64,000 nt of DNA from contig JALHQN010000002.1 in NCBI GenBank assembly GCA_022841915.1, positions 402,724 through 466,723 on the forward strand, in the 5' to 3' direction. Positions 38,194 through 47,372 of this stretch are shown piece after piece. The translations under genes and the position numbers were made by a program. The notes under the pieces are model-generated. The model saw nothing but the letters and a program-made list of their open reading frames with translations. It made no database searches and was not told the origin of the DNA. How positions within the stretch are numbered: the first letter of the stretch is position 1; every line of letters begins with the position of its first letter. This DNA comes from Burkholderiales bacterium. Its GTDB lineage: Bacteria; Pseudomonadota; Gammaproteobacteria; Burkholderiales; WYBJ01.

Positions 38194-39258
38194 TCAACGA
38201 CGAGCGAGCAACGCCTCGACTTTTTGCCAGCCGAGTTCCGCGAGAAACACCGGCCGTGCGACATTGCGCGCGTGCGCGCTCGATACGATGCCGTCCTCGA
38301 GGCGCTTGACGATGCCTTGATGCACGCCCGCGATGCGGAACAGCCCGAACGCCTGATAGAACTCGAAGTGATCGATGCCGGCGCGTGCGGTACGCCTGCA
38401 ATAGGCCTGCGTGTAGGCCTCCACGGTCGGAATGCCGAGCGCTGTGACATCGACGCCGCCCAGCCGGCCGAGCATCTCCGGCGGGAGCACCCAGTCGAGG
38501 CAGTGGTAGGCGAAGTCGACCAAGGGATGGCCTAGGGTCGACAACTCCCAGTCGAGCACGGCGACGACACGCGGCTCGCTCGGGTGGAAGATCATGTTGT
38601 TCAGATGATAGTCGCCATGGACGATGCTGGTTTCGTCGCCCGGCGGGATGTTCTGCGGCAGCCATTCGATCAGCCGATCCATTGCAGGGATGGGCTGGGT
38701 GGCCGAGCCGCGATACTGCTGGGTCCAGCGTGCGATCTGCCGCTGCAGGTAGTTGCCCGGTCGGCCATAGTCGCCGAGCCCGACGGTTTCGTGGCTCACC
38801 CGATGCAGCGCGGCGATCACCCGGTTCATCTCGTCGAAGATGGCGGTGCGCTCCTCGCGAGGCAACTCGGGCAGCGACTGATTCCAGAACACCCGACCCT
38901 CGACGTAATCCATCAGAAAGAACGGCGTGCCGATGATGGTTGCGTCCTCGCAGAGCAGCCGCGTACGCGGGACGGGCACATCGGTGTCTCGCAATGCCGT
39001 CATGATGCGATGTTCGCGGTCGACGGCATGCGCGGAAGGGAGCAGCTTGCCCGGGGGCTTCTTGCGCAGCACGTAACGCCGCTCGCCCGCGGTGACCAGG
39101 TAGGTCGGATTCGATTGTCCGCCGCGAAACTGTTCCACGAGCATGGGCTCCTGGAAATCGGGCAGGCGAGCGCGCAGATACTGCGCGAGTCTCGTTTCGT
39201 CGATACGATGGTGCTCCTGCACGGGCATCGTGCCCGTGAATACGGCGTTGTCGCTCAC
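38194..39258 (-). CDS. APH-like phosphotransferase (ACAD10/11 N-domain, LvaA-like)
   Basis: A 354-residue aminoglycoside-phosphotransferase-fold kinase. The N-lobe has [20 protein letters not shown] and the invariant ATP Lys in [10 protein letters not shown]. The catalytic loop is [13 protein letters not shown] (Brenner motif), and the metal Asp is in [12 protein letters not shown]. The [14 protein letters not shown] start is a feature of the subgroup whose human counterpart is fused to acyl-CoA dehydrogenase in ACAD10/11 and whose bacterial counterpart LvaA phosphorylates 4-hydroxyacyl-CoA. It is not an antibiotic-resistance gene. Start GTG 39258 keeps this conserved N-terminus; ATG 39228 is the alternative. 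Confidence 0.85.
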   Translation of the reverse strand: MSDNAVFTGTMPVQEHHRIDETRLAQYLRARLPDFQEPMLVEQFRGGQSNPTYLVTAGERRYVLRKKPPGKLLPSAHAVDREHRIMTALRDTDVPVPRTRLLCEDATIIGTPFFLMDYVEGRVFWNQSLPELPREERTAIFDEMNRVIAALHRVSHETVGLGDYGRPGNYLQRQIARWTQQYRGSATQPIPAMDRLIEWLPQNIPPGDETSIVHGDYHLNNMIFHPSEPRVVAVLDWELSTLGHPLVDFAYHCLDWVLPPEMLGRLGGVDVTALGIPTVEAYTQAYCRRTARAGIDHFEFYQAFGLFRIAGVHQGIVKRLEDGIVSSAHARNVARPVFLAELGWQKVEALLARR

Positions 39259-39276
39259 CTTGCTGAGGCCCCTGGT

Positions 39277-39304
39277 TTGTGCGGCATCTGCGCGCGCATA
39301 TAAT
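39277..39304 (+). promoter_or_regulatory. Candidate promoter of the small membrane protein gene
   Basis: TTGTGC at 39277-39282, 16-bp spacer, and a perfect TATAAT at 39299-39304. It lies between the APH-like gene (opposite strand) and GTG 39337. Confidence 0.5.
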
Positions 39305-39336
39305 CGCCCGATCTTACAAGAAGAGCCCACCCCACC

Positions 39337-39690
39337 GTGCTCCTGGTTCTCTCCGTCGTCAAGGCCGTGAGCGAGATCATGGCGTTCAGCCTGATCGTGC
39401 AAGGCGTGCTCTATCTGGTCGCGCGCGACAAGCGCCAGTCCAGCCTCGCCTACCGCATGCTTGCGGGCATCACCCGGCCGGTCACGCGTGTGGCGCGAGC
39501 GGTCATGCCGCGCGTCGTCCCCGATCGCTATCTTTGGATCGTGACGATGTTGATGGTTTTCGGGCTCTGGGTCGTAGTCGGGCAGCAGAAAATAGAAACC
39601 TGCCTGACGCAATCGCGCGAGGATCCGCTATGTGTCGAGCTGGTCAAGAACGTCGAGCAACGCAGGCAGCTGCAGGGCGGCAATCAATGA
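39337..39690 (+). CDS. Small membrane protein, two helices
   Basis: A 117-residue protein. Helix one ([20 protein letters not shown]) and helix two ([17 protein letters not shown]) flank a basic loop ([20 protein letters not shown]) that resembles the turn of YggT-like proteins. The C-terminus has two Cys ([15 protein letters not shown]) that could form a disulfide or bind metal. No named family is recognised with confidence. Start GTG 39337 is 33 nt after the TATAAT; ATG 39379 is another possible start. Confidence 0.65.
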   Translation: MLLVLSVVKAVSEIMAFSLIVQGVLYLVARDKRQSSLAYRMLAGITRPVTRVARAVMPRVVPDRYLWIVTMLMVFGLWVVVGQQKIETCLTQSREDPLCVELVKNVEQRRQLQGGNQ

Positions 39691-39728
39691 GAGGCGGGGA
39701 GCGCAACGAGCAGCGATCCCCGCGCATC

Positions 39729-42700
39729 TCAACCGGGAGAGGTCTGGGCTAAGGCGAGACAGTGCCGGATCCAGCGCGCTGTCAGCCGTTCGAGCGCGGC
39801 ATTTTGGCTCAACCGTGCATCCAGGCCCTGCCAGTCGACCCGATCGAGCGCCTGATCCTGATTGAAGCAGGAGAACACGACCGATCGCGCGCCGGTGACC
39901 GGATCGATGTGAGTCTGCAGGCATTGCGCGCAGATCTCCTTCATCATGCATTGCATCGGTGAATTGATGGAGCCGATCGCATGATGCCCGGGCTTCAGAT
40001 GCGGTGCGAGCACGGCATGGCGCGCCCGCGCCACCGCTGCCATCATGCGATCCGAGCCGATCGCAACCACGCGGTCGGCGTGGCTCAATGCGATCTCGGC
40101 TTCGCCCAGCTCGCCGCGCGCATAGGCTGCCATGGCTTCCACGATGTTGCCGACGAAGCTTCGGTCCTGGGGACGGCTGGGCTCGAAGCCAGGCGCGTGA
40201 TCGCAACACCAGACGATGATGTCGGCAGCCGCCTCGATCTCGCTCACTTTGTAGCGATCACCCGGTGCTTTGTAACCCGCGAAGTACAGCACTCGATTGC
40301 CGGCAGCGCGCATCGCAGCACCGATGGAAAAGAGGACGGCATTGCCCAGGCCGCCACCGACCAGACAGATGGTTTCCCCGCATGGAATCTCGGTCGGGGC
40401 GCCGGTCGGCCCCATGAGGACGACCGGCTCCCCCGGACGCAACTGCGCACACAACTGGCTGGAGCCGCCCATCTCCAGCACGATGGTCGAGACCAGGCCT
40501 TGCGCCGGATCGACCCAGGCGCCGGTGACGGCGATGCCTTCCATGGCGAGGCGTGTGCCCGCCACGATCGGCGCGTGCGTCTCGTAGTTCTGCAGCCGGT
40601 AGAACTGTCCGGGACTGAACCGGCGCGCCGCGAGCGGCGCCCGGACCACCACCTCGACGATGGTCGGCGTGAGTCGATTGACCGCGTGCACGGTGGCGCG
40701 CATCGAGTCGTTGATATGCCGATCGAATTCTCTCGCGGACAGCGCCGATGCGGATGCACGGCGCGCCAGCATCTCGGTGATGACCGGATAGCCTTGCTTC
40801 GCGCCGCCGATGGCCTTCACGACATTGCCGAAGAATGACGGATGCACGTCGCCGAAATAGCTCATACCGCGGTCGTCGGCACGACGGGCCAGCAGCACGC
40901 GCACAGTTTGCGGTTTGGAGATCGCGCGTTCCACCGCGACCGGCTGGCCGGCGTCGTCGAACGCCTGGAAGTACCTGCCGTCGAGAGGAAAGTGCATCGG
41001 CTCTTCACGCGCGAGCACCGTGTTGGGTTGCGTCCCGGCGGCGATCAGTATGCTGCGGGCGGGCAACGCGGTACGCTTGTGCTCGGACCACTTGCCGTCT
41101 TCGCCCAGCGCCTGCACGGAAACTTGCAACGCGCGCGCATGGCCGCGCTCGTCGACGTCGACCGCGAGCGGCGTCAGGCCCTCCGCGAAACGGATCCCTT
41201 CCTCCAGGGCCTTGTGGACTTCCTCGTGATTGAGGGTGTAGGCCGGACTGTCGATCAAACGCCGCCGATATGCGATCGTCACCCCCCCCCAGCCGTGCAG
41301 CAGTTCGAGGATGCGCGGCACACGCCCTTCGAGTGCTGCCGCCGCGCGCTCGGCACGGATCGCTCGGGCATGGCTCAAGAACTCGGCGGCGATTTCACGC
41401 TCTTCCTCACCCCAGCCGGCCAATGCGGCGGCTTCGCCCTCGTTTCGCGCCACGGTCTCGAACCGGCGCAAGAACTTCTCGACCTGCACGGGGTAGTAGG
41501 CGAGTGACTCCGTGGCCGTATCGATCGCCGTGAGGCCGCCGCCGATCACGACGACGGGCAGGCGCAGCTGCATGTTCGCGATCGAGGAGGCTTTCGCGGC
41601 ACCGGTGAGCTGCAGCGCCATGAGGAAGTCCGACGCGGTGCGCACCCCGCGTGCGAGCCCGTTCGGCAGATCGAGCACGGTGGGACGCCCGGCGCCGATG
41701 GCGAGCGCGATGTGATCGAAGCCGAGCGCGAATGCTTCGTCGGCCGTCAGCGTGCCGCCGAAGCGCACTCCGCCGAGCAGGGTGAAGCTGCTGCGCCGCT
41801 CGAGCAGCAGGCGAATGATCTTTAGAAAGTTCTTGTCCCAGCGCACCGTGATGCCGTATTCGGCCACGCCGCCGAAGCCCGCCATGATCCGCTCGTCCAG
41901 CGATTCGTAGAGTTCGCTTATGTCGCGGATCGGGCGAAAGGGCACATGCTCGCCACGCGCGTCGACACCCGAGAGCTCCGGCGGCAGGGGCTCGATCTTC
42001 AAGCCGTCGACGCCCACCACCTGATGACCGTCGTTCATGAGGAAGTGCGCGAGCGAGAAGCCGGCGGGGCCCATGCCGGCGACGAGCACGCGCTTGCCGC
42101 TCGCGGGTCGGGGCACCGGCCGGCGCAGATTGAGCGGATTCCAGCGCGTCAGCAGACTGTAGATTTCGAAGCCCCAAGGCAATTCGAGCACGTCTTTCAG
42201 GGTGCGCGTTTCCGCCTGCGGGATATCGACCGGTTCCTGCTTCTGATAGATGCATGCCTTCATGCAGTCGTTGCAGATGCGGTGCCCCGTCGCCGCCGCC
42301 ATGGGATTGTCGATGGCGATGATGGCAAGCGCACCGATGGCGTGACCGAGGCTCTTGGTCTGCTGGAACTCGGAGATCTTTTCGTCCAGCGGGCAGCCTG
42401 CGAGCGTCACGCCGAAGGGACTTTTCTTGTAGGCGGCACTGCCTCGTTCGGTCGCGCCCTTTTCCTTCAGGCCCTTCGAGCATGAATCCTTGCCTTGCTC
42501 GTGGCACCAGATGCAGTAGTTGGTCTGGTCGAGCGCCCCTGTGAGATCCGTGCCTGCGTCCGTGAGCGCGAAGCCTTCGCGTCGACGCAAGTGCTCGGGC
42601 GGGAAGCGGAAGCTCGTGTATTCGGCGTCGTCGCACACAGCGGCCGGCACGAGCTTGTGCGGATCGAGCTTGTGCGGTGTCTTGAACAGCACGCCGTCGT

Positions 42701-43283
42701 GGTGCTTGGTGCGGCCGGCTGCGGTGTGGGTGGCCCAGGCGGCGTACTTCACCGCCGTGGCGAGCGCGGCCTCGTGAGCCGGCTCGTCGCGCAGCCAGGC
42801 GGTGACGTGGCGCGCGAACGCGAGTTCGGTCAACGTTTCGCCGAACCCGTCTTCGAGCTCGGTCGCCAAGGCGGCGCCATCGAGCGTTTCGGCATCGGCG
42901 GGCTTCACCTTGTGCAAGGCCTTGCGCTGCACGAACAGCCGCTTCACGGTGTAGAGCGGCGCAAGCTCGTGATGACGCGCGGCCAGTTCTTCGACCTCGG
43001 CCGTAATGCCGAAGAGCACCGCGATGAAATCGTCGACATGCGGGGCCAGCGCGATCAGCAGCGTGGATTCGTCTTTAGCCGCGAGGGCGTCCGGGTCGGC
43101 ACGGCCGGCGAGCAGGCGATCGTGCAGTTCGGGATCCGCCCTGGCGACGAAGTCGACGAATGCTTCGTCCAGTCGTGATAGTCCCTCGCGGTCGTAGAGA
43201 TCTGAGAACGTGAAGTCGAAGCCCAGCGAGTGTGCGGGCGCCAACTTGGCCGCCAAGTTGGGATGATGTTCGGTGAGCAGCAT
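39729..43283 (-). CDS. Multidomain FAD/NAD(P)H iron-sulfur oxidoreductase (GltD-like plus PyrK/FNR-like)
   Basis: A 1184-residue fusion. Residues ~1-400 are helical and hold Cys clusters CIWCHEQGKDSC and later CNDCMKACIYQ, arranged as in GltD-type [4Fe-4S] domains. Next is the FAD Rossmann fold (VLVAGMGPAGFSLAHFL) and an NAD(P) fold (LPVVVIGGGLTAIDTATES). The C-terminal third is a ferredoxin-reductase-like unit (FSPGQFYRLQNYE; CLVGGGLGNAVLFS) ending in CMMKEICAQCLQ...SCF, a PyrK-like [2Fe-2S] site. It probably bridges NAD(P)H and ferredoxin for the AprBA-like operon. Start ATG 43283; the longer frame upstream overlaps the DUF971 gene. Last gene of the operon. Confidence 0.88.
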   Translation of the reverse strand: MLLTEHHPNLAAKLAPAHSLGFDFTFSDLYDREGLSRLDEAFVDFVARADPELHDRLLAGRADPDALAAKDESTLLIALAPHVDDFIAVLFGITAEVEELAARHHELAPLYTVKRLFVQRKALHKVKPADAETLDGAALATELEDGFGETLTELAFARHVTAWLRDEPAHEAALATAVKYAAWATHTAAGRTKHHDGVLFKTPHKLDPHKLVPAAVCDDAEYTSFRFPPEHLRRREGFALTDAGTDLTGALDQTNYCIWCHEQGKDSCSKGLKEKGATERGSAAYKKSPFGVTLAGCPLDEKISEFQQTKSLGHAIGALAIIAIDNPMAAATGHRICNDCMKACIYQKQEPVDIPQAETRTLKDVLELPWGFEIYSLLTRWNPLNLRRPVPRPASGKRVLVAGMGPAGFSLAHFLMNDGHQVVGVDGLKIEPLPPELSGVDARGEHVPFRPIRDISELYESLDERIMAGFGGVAEYGITVRWDKNFLKIIRLLLERRSSFTLLGGVRFGGTLTADEAFALGFDHIALAIGAGRPTVLDLPNGLARGVRTASDFLMALQLTGAAKASSIANMQLRLPVVVIGGGLTAIDTATESLAYYPVQVEKFLRRFETVARNEGEAAALAGWGEEEREIAAEFLSHARAIRAERAAAALEGRVPRILELLHGWGGVTIAYRRRLIDSPAYTLNHEEVHKALEEGIRFAEGLTPLAVDVDERGHARALQVSVQALGEDGKWSEHKRTALPARSILIAAGTQPNTVLAREEPMHFPLDGRYFQAFDDAGQPVAVERAISKPQTVRVLLARRADDRGMSYFGDVHPSFFGNVVKAIGGAKQGYPVITEMLARRASASALSAREFDRHINDSMRATVHAVNRLTPTIVEVVVRAPLAARRFSPGQFYRLQNYETHAPIVAGTRLAMEGIAVTGAWVDPAQGLVSTIVLEMGGSSQLCAQLRPGEPVVLMGPTGAPTEIPCGETICLVGGGLGNAVLFSIGAAMRAAGNRVLYFAGYKAPGDRYKVSEIEAAADIIVWCCDHAPGFEPSRPQDRSFVGNIVEAMAAYARGELGEAEIALSHADRVVAIGSDRMMAAVARARHAVLAPHLKPGHHAIGSINSPMQCMMKEICAQCLQTHIDPVTGARSVVFSCFNQDQALDRVDWQGLDARLSQNAALERLTARWIRHCLALAQTSPG

Positions 43284-43297
43284 GGGAGCCTGGCGTT

Positions 43298-43639
43298 TTA
43301 CAGTTGGGAGTGGAGAGAACCGCTTGCCTGGACGTCCTGGGAGAGCGTGGCCAGATAAGCGAAAGGAAAGATCCCGCGGCGGTGACCGTCGCTGAAATGC
43401 AGGTTCACCGCGGCGGGGCCGTAGGGTACGACATCGGCGAGCGAGATGTCGGGCGCCACCTCGGTCACCCGGCCCGCGCGAGCCGCGCTCGTGCACTCGG
43501 AGCAGCGGCAATGGCTGCGCAGCCAGGCGGCATCGAAGGCGCAGCTGCGCTCGTCCGCCCAGATGACATGCAGCTTGCGACCGGCCTCGCTTAGCCGAAG
43601 CTCGGTCGGCTGGGCCGGGATGTGCTCGGTGGCCGGCAT
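43298..43639 (-). CDS. DUF971 protein (GBBH-like N-terminal domain)
   Basis: A 113-residue DUF971 protein. The LRLSEAGRKLHVIWADER core is followed by the zinc- or Fe-S-like Cys cluster CRCSECTSA and by the HFSDGHRRGIFPFAYL loop typical of the family. These small proteins are found beside gamma-butyrobetaine hydroxylase domains and Fe-S genes; the role is not settled. Start ATG 43639 is 1 nt downstream of the ABC ATPase stop with GAG upstream. Its presence inside the operon suggests a role in Fe-S maturation; this is inference. Confidence 0.85.
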   Translation of the reverse strand: MPATEHIPAQPTELRLSEAGRKLHVIWADERSCAFDAAWLRSHCRCSECTSAARAGRVTEVAPDISLADVVPYGPAAVNLHFSDGHRRGIFPFAYLATLSQDVQASGSLHSQL

Positions 43640-43640
43640 C

Positions 43641-44501
43641 TCACACCATCTCCTCGACACCGTGCGGGCCGACCTTCACGCCGAAACCGGTCAGGCCGCC
43701 GTCCTTGAGCTCTGAACCCATCGCCGCGAGCGACTCTTCGCGGATCAAGGCTTTGAGCTGCTGCACCAGTTCGACGAACGCGGGCGAGGCCGTCATCTCC
43801 GGGGTGCGTGGCCGCGGCAGCGGGACCGCGATCTCGGCCTTGATGCGCCCGGGGCGCGCGGTCATCACGTAGATGCGATCGGAGAGGAAGATGGCTTCCT
43901 CGATGTCGTGGGTGATGAAGAGCACCGAGATGCGGAACTGCTGCCACATGTTGGTGAGGATTTCCTGCATCACCACCCGCGTCTGCGAATCCAGGGCGCC
44001 GAAGGGTTCGTCCATCAGCAGCACTTGCGGGCTGGTGGCCAACGCGCGGACGATGCCCACGCGCTGCTTCATGCCGCCCGAAAGCTGATCGGGATAGTGG
44101 TTCTCGAAGGCGAGCAGCCCCGCCAGCCCGAGCAGCGTGCGCGCAGCCGATTCTCTGCGGGACCTGGGCACGCCTTGCATGCGCAGGCCGAACTCGACGT
44201 TCTTCCTCACGCTGAGCCAGGGAAAGAGCGAATACTGCTGGAACACCACGCCGCGGTCGGAGCCGGGGCCCTTTATCGGCTTGCCGTCGAGCTCGGCCGA
44301 CCCCGCGCTCGCCTGGACGAATCCGGCCACGATGTTGAGCAGCGTCGACTTGCCGCATCCCGAGGGACCGATGAGGGAGACGAATTCGCCCGGCTGCACG
44401 TTCATGCTCACACCATCGACCGCGCGCACCTCGGTGCCGTTGGCGTGGAAGGTCACGGCCAGGTCGTCGATCTGAATCCAGCCTTTGCGTTCGTCGCTCA
44501 T
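43641..44501 (-). CDS. ABC transporter ATP-binding protein, nitrate/sulfonate/taurine type
   Basis: A 286-residue ATPase of the SsuB/TauB/NrtD group. Walker A GPSGCGKST, Q-loop VFQQYSLFPWLSV, signature LSGGM (typical for this group), Walker B LLMDEPFGALD, H-loop FITHDIEEA. The C-terminal tail (ELKDGGLTGFGVKVGPHGVEE) is an extension. ATGA overlap with the permease stop; energises import of the substrate bound by the NosL-tailed receptor. Confidence 0.93.
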   Translation of the reverse strand: MSDERKGWIQIDDLAVTFHANGTEVRAVDGVSMNVQPGEFVSLIGPSGCGKSTLLNIVAGFVQASAGSAELDGKPIKGPGSDRGVVFQQYSLFPWLSVRKNVEFGLRMQGVPRSRRESAARTLLGLAGLLAFENHYPDQLSGGMKQRVGIVRALATSPQVLLMDEPFGALDSQTRVVMQEILTNMWQQFRISVLFITHDIEEAIFLSDRIYVMTARPGRIKAEIAVPLPRPRTPEMTASPAFVELVQQLKALIREESLAAMGSELKDGGLTGFGVKVGPHGVEEMV

Positions 44502-45478
44502 CGCTTCCCCGCGTTCGAGTGAACCAGCCACGGCATGATCGCCGAGCCGATCAGTTGTATCGCTCCGCTGCAGCCCAAGCCGAGCAGCCCGATGGTGATC
44601 ATGCCCAGGCCGATTTCCGGGTAGCTCACCAGCGAGTACGCTTCCCAGGTGAAGTAGCCCACGCCGAACTGGCCCGAGATCATCTCCGCGGCGATCAGCG
44701 ACACCCAGGCCACGCCCATGCCGACGGACAGCCCGGTGAAGATATGCGGCAGCACGCCGGGGAGCATCACATTGACGAAAAGACGCAGTTCGCCGGCGCC
44801 CAGACATCGCGCAGCGCGAATGAGCACCCCGTCGAGCGAGCGCACCCCATGCACCGTGTTCAGAAGTATCGGAAAGAACGAGCCGAGGAAGGTGATGAAG
44901 ACGATGCTCACTTCGTTGGTCGGCCACAGCATGATGGCCATGGGCACCCAGGCGATGGCCGGAATCGGCCGCAGCACCTCGATGATGGGCATGACGAGAT
45001 CCCTCGCGGCCCGATAGCGTCCCACCAGCAGTCCCAGGGGAATGCCGATGCTCGCGGCAATGATGAAGCCGATCAGGATGCGCTGCACGCTGATGCCGAT
45101 ATGCGTCAGGAATCGAGTGCTCTGACTTACCTCGGCCACCTTGCCGAGCACTTCGCCCGGCGTCGGCACGTTGGTGAAGCGCATGTAGAACTCCCATCGG
45201 TATTTCGTGCCCAGATACCAGAAGAGCAGCAGCGAGCCGATGGAGATCGCCCACAGCAGCATGCTGAAGGCATTGGAGCGCAGCCATAGCATCGCCCCGG
45301 AGGAACGGACCGCCAGGACGGCGCTCGGAGCGGCCGAAGACCGTGTCGTCGGTGAGCCGGTCATGACTACGCCGTCTGCCTGCTCGGCGTGCGCTGCCGT
45401 CGTCGCGCCGTGGCCTGACGAGGCAGGGTCGTGGGGCGGGGTCTCGTGATCCTGTCTGAGCAGCGCACGCATGGTCAT
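44498..45478 (-). CDS. ABC transporter permease, nitrate/sulfonate/taurine type
   Basis: A 326-residue permease. An unusual ~60-residue Ser/Ala/Thr-rich N-terminal extension precedes the first helix (AFSMLLWAISIGSLLLFWYL). The EAA coupling loop reads GVLIRAARCLGAGELRLFVN, followed by VMLPGVLPHIFTGLSVGMGV. It starts at ATG 45478 in a TGATG overlap with the receptor stop (GTG 45481 and ATG 45472 are alternatives). A GGVG... pattern near the end (FGVGYFTWEAYSLV) resembles SsuC/TauC. Confidence 0.9.
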   Translation of the reverse strand: MTMRALLRQDHETPPHDPASSGHGATTAAHAEQADGVVMTGSPTTRSSAAPSAVLAVRSSGAMLWLRSNAFSMLLWAISIGSLLLFWYLGTKYRWEFYMRFTNVPTPGEVLGKVAEVSQSTRFLTHIGISVQRILIGFIIAASIGIPLGLLVGRYRAARDLVMPIIEVLRPIPAIAWVPMAIMLWPTNEVSIVFITFLGSFFPILLNTVHGVRSLDGVLIRAARCLGAGELRLFVNVMLPGVLPHIFTGLSVGMGVAWVSLIAAEMISGQFGVGYFTWEAYSLVSYPEIGLGMITIGLLGLGCSGAIQLIGSAIMPWLVHSNAGKR

Positions 45479-46932
45479 CACCGGCCGATGTTCGCGGCGG
45501 CCAGGGCTTCGTTGTACTCAGAGAGCTTGCCGCCGAACTTCGCGACATGAGCCTCTGCGTCCTTCTTCAACAAGAACGGAACGATCGAGATCTTCTTCGG
45601 GTCGGTGGCATTGACGGCATAGAAGGCCTTGTCGGCGAAGAGCTTGATGCCGAGGGACTTGTCGAACACGTAGGCCACGCCGATCTTCTTGCCCTCGGCC
45701 TGCAGCTTCTTCACGCCGGCGAGCGTGCACAGCGCCGAGCTGAAGGGGATGATGTCGCCGCCGGAGACCCAGACCGCGCCGGCTTCGCGCGGCTGCTTGA
45801 TCGGTGTTTTGCACAGCGTGTCGGTGCCGCTGATCTCGTACCCGGAAAACGAGGCTTTCTGCTTCTCGTAGTCGAGCCCGAGCTCCTTGAAGGCGCGCCG
45901 GACATAGGTTTCGTTCACCCAGGCAGCGCTATCGAACTCCTTCACACGGCCCATTTTCTGCAGCACGCCATGGGCGATGCCGATCGTTTCGACCCAGCGC
46001 GGCTTGATGGTCGGATCGAGCGTGTGGATACCGCTCGGCCCTAAGAAGATGTAAGCGACTTCCTTCTCGATCTTGGTCCATTCCTCGATCTTCTCCATCG
46101 CCTGCTTAGGATTCTTGCGTACCCAGTCGTTCGCCTCCATCAGGGCCTTGATGTAGGCGACCACGATCTCGGGGTACTTCTCGCCGAAATCCTTGCGGAT
46201 CACGACCCCGTGGAAGGTCGGCACCTTGGTTTCCGCGCCGTCGAAGATCTTGCGGGCAAAGCCGCGGAAGGGAAGCAACTCGGCGAACGGGACGAAGTTG
46301 CCATGACCGTCGATGCGCTTCTCCTGCAGGTTGGTCGTACCCACTTCCGGGCTCTGGCTCACGAGTGTCCAGAAGTTGTCCGGCCAGCCGCGACTTTGAA
46401 TCGCCTGCAGCATCATGCCGTGGGCGGCGGAGCCGAACGGCACCGAGACCGTCTTGCCCTTCAGATCGGCCAGCTCGTAGTACGGCGAATCCTTGTGCAC
46501 CACGATGCCGTTGCCGGCCCCGAACTGGTTGTAGGCGATGACCGCGATGAGCTGGGTCTCGTTCTTGGTCTGCTGTCCGGTGGCGCCGGCGACCAGCAGC
46601 GGATAGTCGCCCATCATGCCGATGTGGATGCGGTTGGCCATCATGCCGTTGATGAGGGGCGGGCCCGACGTGGCGTTCTGCCAATCGAGCTCGTACTTCA
46701 CGCCCGCGTACTTGCCCGTCTTGGGCAGGTGCTTCTCGAGCAATTGCATCTGCCGCAGCACGATGCCGCCGGTCACGGTATTGGTCGTCGTGTTCTGCGT
46801 GCCTATGCCGATCTTGATGACTTCCTGAGCGCTTGCGCCGGCGCTTTGCAACAATACCGCCGCCATTACGCCCGCGATCCCGTGCGCCAACAGCGCCAGG
46901 TGCCGCCGACCCGCTTTCTGCAGCATCTTCAT
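45478..46932 (-). CDS. ABC transporter substrate-binding protein with NosL-like C-terminal domain
   Basis: A 484-residue exported receptor. Signal peptide GVMAAVLLQSAGASAQ; then a nitrate/sulfonate-type binding domain to about residue 380 (IGIGTQNTTTNTVTGGIVLR, NRIHIGMMGDYPLL, LKGKTVSVPFGSAAHGMMLQ). Residues ~385-484 are extra: CTLAGVKKLQAEGKKIGVAYVFDKS..., AFYAVNATDPKKISIVPFLL, KKDAEAHVAKFGGKLSEYNE. These resemble the core of NosL (the yVtD, yVvgS and pF...dAeaFa..hGG..v.fde pattern) without the N-terminal CGM copper motif. Start ATG 46932 follows GGGAG. The NosL resemblance is my own reading and needs a profile search. Confidence 0.85.
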   Translation of the reverse strand: MKMLQKAGRRHLALLAHGIAGVMAAVLLQSAGASAQEVIKIGIGTQNTTTNTVTGGIVLRQMQLLEKHLPKTGKYAGVKYELDWQNATSGPPLINGMMANRIHIGMMGDYPLLVAGATGQQTKNETQLIAVIAYNQFGAGNGIVVHKDSPYYELADLKGKTVSVPFGSAAHGMMLQAIQSRGWPDNFWTLVSQSPEVGTTNLQEKRIDGHGNFVPFAELLPFRGFARKIFDGAETKVPTFHGVVIRKDFGEKYPEIVVAYIKALMEANDWVRKNPKQAMEKIEEWTKIEKEVAYIFLGPSGIHTLDPTIKPRWVETIGIAHGVLQKMGRVKEFDSAAWVNETYVRRAFKELGLDYEKQKASFSGYEISGTDTLCKTPIKQPREAGAVWVSGGDIIPFSSALCTLAGVKKLQAEGKKIGVAYVFDKSLGIKLFADKAFYAVNATDPKKISIVPFLLKKDAEAHVAKFGGKLSEYNEALAAANIGR

Positions 46933-47029
46933 TCGTGCTCTCCCGAGTTGGATCCGATGACCTCCTGAGGTGCTGCCCGGGTGCGACCGCGTGCGATCAC
47001 GGCCTGCGCCCGTCGTTTCGCCCGGGGCT

Positions 47030-47356
47030 TCATGCCTCCCTCAATTCGGCGAATTTGTCCTTGATGTCGGCCCAGGCTTCCGCTGTCGGCAGTGGCTCGC
47101 CGCGCTCGGAGATGACCGGCCAGGCCTTGGCGTAGCGAGCATTGAGCTCGATGAAATGTGCCTGAGACTGCGGAACTTCCGAGGCTTCGTAGATTGCTTC
47201 CACCGGGCACTCGGCAACGCACAGCGTGCAGTCGATGCAGACGTCCGGATCGATGACCAGAAAGTTCGGCCCCGCATGGAAACAGTCGACCGGACAGACC
47301 TCCACGCAGTCGGTGTAACGGCAGTTCACGCACGATTCGGTGACGACATATGCCAT
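47030..47356 (-). CDS. fdxA: Seven-iron ferredoxin (FdxA-like, [3Fe-4S][4Fe-4S])
   Basis: A 108-residue ferredoxin. The first cluster ligands read CVNCRYTDCVEVCPVDCF (the Tyr/Thr before the third Cys is the 7Fe arrangement), and the second reads CIDCTLCVAECPVEAIY. The helical C-terminal tail (HFIELNARYAKAWPVISERG) is typical of FdxA. It could carry electrons between the FAD oxidoreductase and the AprA-like flavoprotein. Start ATG 47356 follows AGGGAC; 97 bp separate it from the receptor gene. Confidence 0.93.
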   Translation of the reverse strand: MAYVVTESCVNCRYTDCVEVCPVDCFHAGPNFLVIDPDVCIDCTLCVAECPVEAIYEASEVPQSQAHFIELNARYAKAWPVISERGEPLPTAEAWADIKDKFAELREA

Positions 47357-47372
47357 GACGATGTCCCTTGCC

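Noticed and set aside
38194-39258. APH-like gene as an antibiotic-resistance gene
   Set aside because: Its N-terminus and neighbours match the ACAD10/11-LvaA kinase subgroup rather than aminoglycoside kinases.
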